Source: JAVKSL01 sp039583695 | GTDB lineage: Bacteria > Actinomycetota > Acidimicrobiia > Acidimicrobiales > JAJPHD01 | Direction: 5' to 3' | DNA: 8,572 nucleotides | NCBI GenBank assembly: GCA_039583695.1 | Contig: JAVKSL010000106.1 | Location: 1-8,572, forward strand | Part shown: positions 7,437 through 8,572 of the stretch, piece after piece | How the letters are laid out: each line of letters begins with the position of its first letter | How positions within the stretch are numbered: position 1 is the first letter of the stretch | The notes under the pieces: model-generated | The model's input: only the letters and a program-made list of their open reading frames with translations | Databases searched by the model: none | What the model was told of the DNA's origin: nothing | Program-made: the position numbers and the translations under genes

Positions 7437-7493
7437 ATACGCGTCCTGGTCACCGGGGTCTCGGGCACCGGGAAGATTGGCGGGCGTCGGTGA
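7437..7493 (+). pseudogene. Remnant of the N-terminus of a P-loop ATPase or kinase
   Basis: In one frame the translation IRVLVTGVSGTGK reproduces the opening beta strand and Walker A loop (GxxGxGK) with which many small actinobacterial P-loop kinase/AAA proteins begin. The first codon here is ATA where an ATG would be expected. After the lysine the normal Ser/Thr is replaced by Ile, and the frame stops at 7491-7493 after GGRR. Nothing resembling the rest of such a protein follows. I read it as a truncated relic; with only 13 informative residues, chance is possible. Confidence 0.35.
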
Positions 7494-7573
7494 GGTGCGG
7501 CGGTGCCGAATCCGATAGCGGGCACCTGGCTTCTTCTGGCCCTGGTTGGCTCCGTAGAGTCCGAGTCAGGGTG

Positions 7574-7793
7574 GTGGGGTCTCCGCACACGCTGAGTGAA
7601 GCCGACCGACGTCTCGTCGCCGCCTGGGCCGTGACTGCGCCGAGCGGGTTCTCGGGCTGTTCGAGGTGAGGCTCCAGATGATGGCCGCCCTCGGGCTCTC
7701 ATCGCCCGGACCCGCGCGTTCGCCCGACGGCACACGGCCGAGCGGCGGGTGACGCCGCGGGCCTCCCCCCGCGGACGGTCCGTCGCCGGTTGA
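7574..7793 (+). pseudogene. Frameshifted remnant of an immunity-like helical protein gene
   Basis: Three frames join into one plausible protein if a single base is restored at two places. Frame 2, from GTG 7574, gives SPHTLSEADRRLVAAWA. From 7633, frame 1 gives DCAERVLGLFE. After restoring a G at about 7667, the next frame gives EAPDDGRPRALIARTRAFARR and runs to a stop at 7791-7793. The pattern (acidic-start helix, AERVLxLFE, then DDxRPRxAIxxxRAFA) is what I recognise from short actinobacterial proteins annotated as putative immunity proteins, although that annotation says little about function. Only about the first 50-60 residues of the usual 150-200 are present and the tail after FARR does not fit the family. 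The gene is therefore truncated as well as shifted. Family assignment is from memory and moderate; that it is a broken gene is more certain. Confidence 0.5.
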
Positions 7794-7811
7794 CTTGTTC
7801 GGCGCCGGGCC

Positions 7812-8255
7812 TTGCATTCTGCGCCCGGTGGAGGTCTCATCCACGACCTGAACGACCACCAGCTACCGGCCCGCCGGGCGGCGATCTACGCCCGGGAGGC
7901 CCCTGGGCGGCGCAGCCGGCTCCGGCTAGAGCAGCGGGTGGTCCGCCTCGCCGGGGAGGCGACCCGCCTCGGCGCCGCACACGTCGCCACCTACGCTGAG
8001 TGCTCCCTCGCCCGGCCGTGGGCGCGGCCTGGGCTGTGCCGGCTGCTCGCCGAGGCATCGTGGACATTCGACCTGGTCGTGGTGGACGGCTATGCCCAGC
8101 TGGCCGCCGCCCGCGATGACCTGCGGGCGCTGCTGGGCCAGCTGGCTTCTATGGGTGTGCAGGTGGCGGTGGCCCAGCCTTCGGCGGGGCGGCGGGCGGC
8201 TCGGCTGGTCGGGAACCTGGTGTTGGCAGACCTCGTCGGAGAAGCTCTGCGCTGA
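7812..8255 (+). CDS. Stand-alone serine-recombinase-like (resolvase N-terminal) domain, catalytically degenerate
   Basis: The 147-residue product has the layout of the resolvase/invertase catalytic domain: RRAAIYAR (21-28), a Leu/Arg-rich first helix, then AAHVATYAECS, RPGLCRLLAEA, FDLVVVDGY (86-94), DDLRALLGQLASMGVQVAVAQPSAG (102-126) and a final helix NLVLADLVGEAL. In active enzymes the first strand ends YARVS, whose Ser is the nucleophile; here it reads YAREA, so Ala30 replaces it. The DRLxRD motif, whose arginines complete the active site, reads AQLAAA. No helix-turn-helix or large recombinase domain follows. The protein is thus unlikely to cut DNA and may serve as a DNA-binding, scaffolding or vestigial factor. 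The start is uncertain: TTG 7812 is the longest, while GGAGGT at 7830-7835 suggests initiation further downstream, though no standard start codon sits at the right distance. The gene converges on the prepilin peptidase, 16 bases between stops. Confidence 0.7.
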   Translation: MHSAPGGGLIHDLNDHQLPARRAAIYAREAPGRRSRLRLEQRVVRLAGEATRLGAAHVATYAECSLARPWARPGLCRLLAEASWTFDLVVVDGYAQLAAARDDLRALLGQLASMGVQVAVAQPSAGRRAARLVGNLVLADLVGEALR

Positions 8256-8256
8256 A

Positions 8257-8284
8257 CCTCGGCCCCGGCGGTCACCGGGTGAGG
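8257..8284. terminator. Possible bidirectional hairpin between convergent genes
   Basis: CCTC (8257-8260) and GAGG (8281-8284) enclose an inner stem, CCCGG (8264-8268) with CCGGG (8275-8279), around a 6-base loop. It spans the short gap and the last codons of the convergent prepilin peptidase gene. There is no T-run on either side, so it is at best a GC-type terminator. Confidence 0.3.
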
Positions 8285-8572
8285 AGGATGGCGGCGAGCG
8301 CGCCGGCGACCATGAACGGCGCCATCGGCACCAGCCGGTGGCAGCCGCGACCGACGGCCTGACGAACGAGGACGAAGACGGCGGCCGCGGCGAAGGCGAG
8401 GAGCGTGGAGGTCACAACCGCTTGCCAGCCGACCCAGCCGCTGAAGAGCCCGACCGCGCCGGCCCACTTGACGTCGCCCATGCCCATGCCTCCTTCGACC
8501 GCCAGGCCGAGGAGGAGGTGGAAGCCGCCGAGGGCGGCCATGGCGATGCCGGCTCGGCCAAGCGGCCACCAC
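8272..8572 (-). CDS. Type IV prepilin peptidase (A24 family), C-terminal part, 5' end beyond the window
   Basis: This is the C-terminal half of a polytopic inner-membrane aspartic peptidase that removes the leader of type IV or Tad prepilins. The hallmark GxGD motif is present as GMGMGDVK, with the catalytic Asp at 8473-8475, followed by the usual AGAVGLFSGWVGW. Further hydrophobic stretches follow (STLLAFAAAAVFVLV and APFMVAGALAAILL), consistent with the last membrane helices. The frame is open upstream of the internal ATG at 8541 through WWPLGRAGIA to the right edge, as in full-length family members, so that ATG is not the start. The first catalytic Asp lies outside the window. The stop is TGA at 8272-8274. 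Its presence suggests that a pilus or Tad-type secretion locus continues to the right. Confidence 0.85.
   Translation of the reverse strand, partial: WWPLGRAGIAMAALGGFHLLLGLAVEGGMGMGDVKWAGAVGLFSGWVGWQAVVTSTLLAFAAAAVFVLVRQAVGRGCHRLVPMAPFMVAGALAAILLTR

Larger units (their letters stand above)
7240..7573. other. Gene-free stretch with decayed coding remnants
   Basis: No intact gene is evident in these 334 bases. They contain the weak hairpin at 7267-7283 and, at 7437-7493, a short P-loop gene remnant listed separately. The open frames that cross the region give Arg/Pro-rich shadow translations. Confidence 0.55.

Noticed and set aside
6699..7493. Plus-strand frame overlapping the maleylpyruvate-isomerase-like gene
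   Set aside because: Arg/His/Pro-rich shadow for almost all its length; only its final 19 codons (the P-loop remnant) are of interest and are reported separately.
7790..7820. Possible promoter (TTGACT with a CATTCT or TGCATT hexamer) before the resolvase-like gene
   Set aside because: The -35 is fair but no -10 at a good spacing matches well, and it would place the transcript start inside the proposed coding region.
7145..7840. 231-residue minus-strand frame over the remnant region
   Set aside because: Arg/Gly-rich with no motif, and it covers sequence that makes sense as plus-strand remnants.
1..8572. CRISPR array, tRNA or rRNA genes, or insertion-sequence ends
   Set aside because: Looked for regularly spaced repeats, cloverleaf-like segments and terminal inverted repeats with a transposase; none seen.

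Overview
The window is GC-rich DNA, with coding frames dominated by GC-ending codons, from an actinobacterium. Besides the base composition, this is suggested by a mycothiol-type DinB-fold enzyme, an F420/FMN-type split-barrel enzyme, and apparently near-leaderless start codons. A narrower placement (for example Acidimicrobiia) would be a guess.

Layout. Bases 1-2722 hold the end of a conjugation or type IV secretion region. A TraG/VirD4-like coupling ATPase enters from the left edge and runs straight into the stump of a lytic transglycosylase / NlpC-P60 cell-wall hydrolase, with a frameshift at about 2155. Bases 2723-3231 have no convincing gene. Bases 3232-7239 are a compact redox cassette around a divergent promoter. 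On the minus strand lie a TetR regulator, an LLM-family flavin oxidoreductase (broken by one frameshift) and a zinc-free MDR-type quinone/alkenal reductase. On the plus strand lie a PPOX-type F420/FMN enzyme and a mycothiol-dependent maleylpyruvate-isomerase-like enzyme that overlap by 8 bases. Bases 7240-7800 are a gene graveyard with a P-loop fragment and a decayed immunity-like gene. Bases 7812-8255 encode a stand-alone serine-recombinase-like domain that has lost its catalytic serine and arginines. It converges on the 3' end of a GxGD prepilin peptidase that leaves the window on the right.

How it works together (inference). The cassette looks like a TetR-controlled detoxification or catabolic module drawing on four cofactors (FMN/F420, NADPH, F420/FMN, mycothiol), inserted among secretion and pilus genes. 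Its control region is unusually symmetric. A 16-bp dyad, TGGGGACTATTCCCCA (6046-6061), is centred exactly between the two start codons. Its two arms fall in the -35 position of two mirror-image promoters, each with a 17-bp spacer and a -10 hexamer ending 9 nt before the start codon. One bound TetR dimer could therefore shut both arms together.

Caution. Four apparent frameshifts (about 2155, 5039, 7632 and 7667) can all be explained by loss of G or C, most simply from short runs. They may be sequencing or assembly errors rather than real decay.
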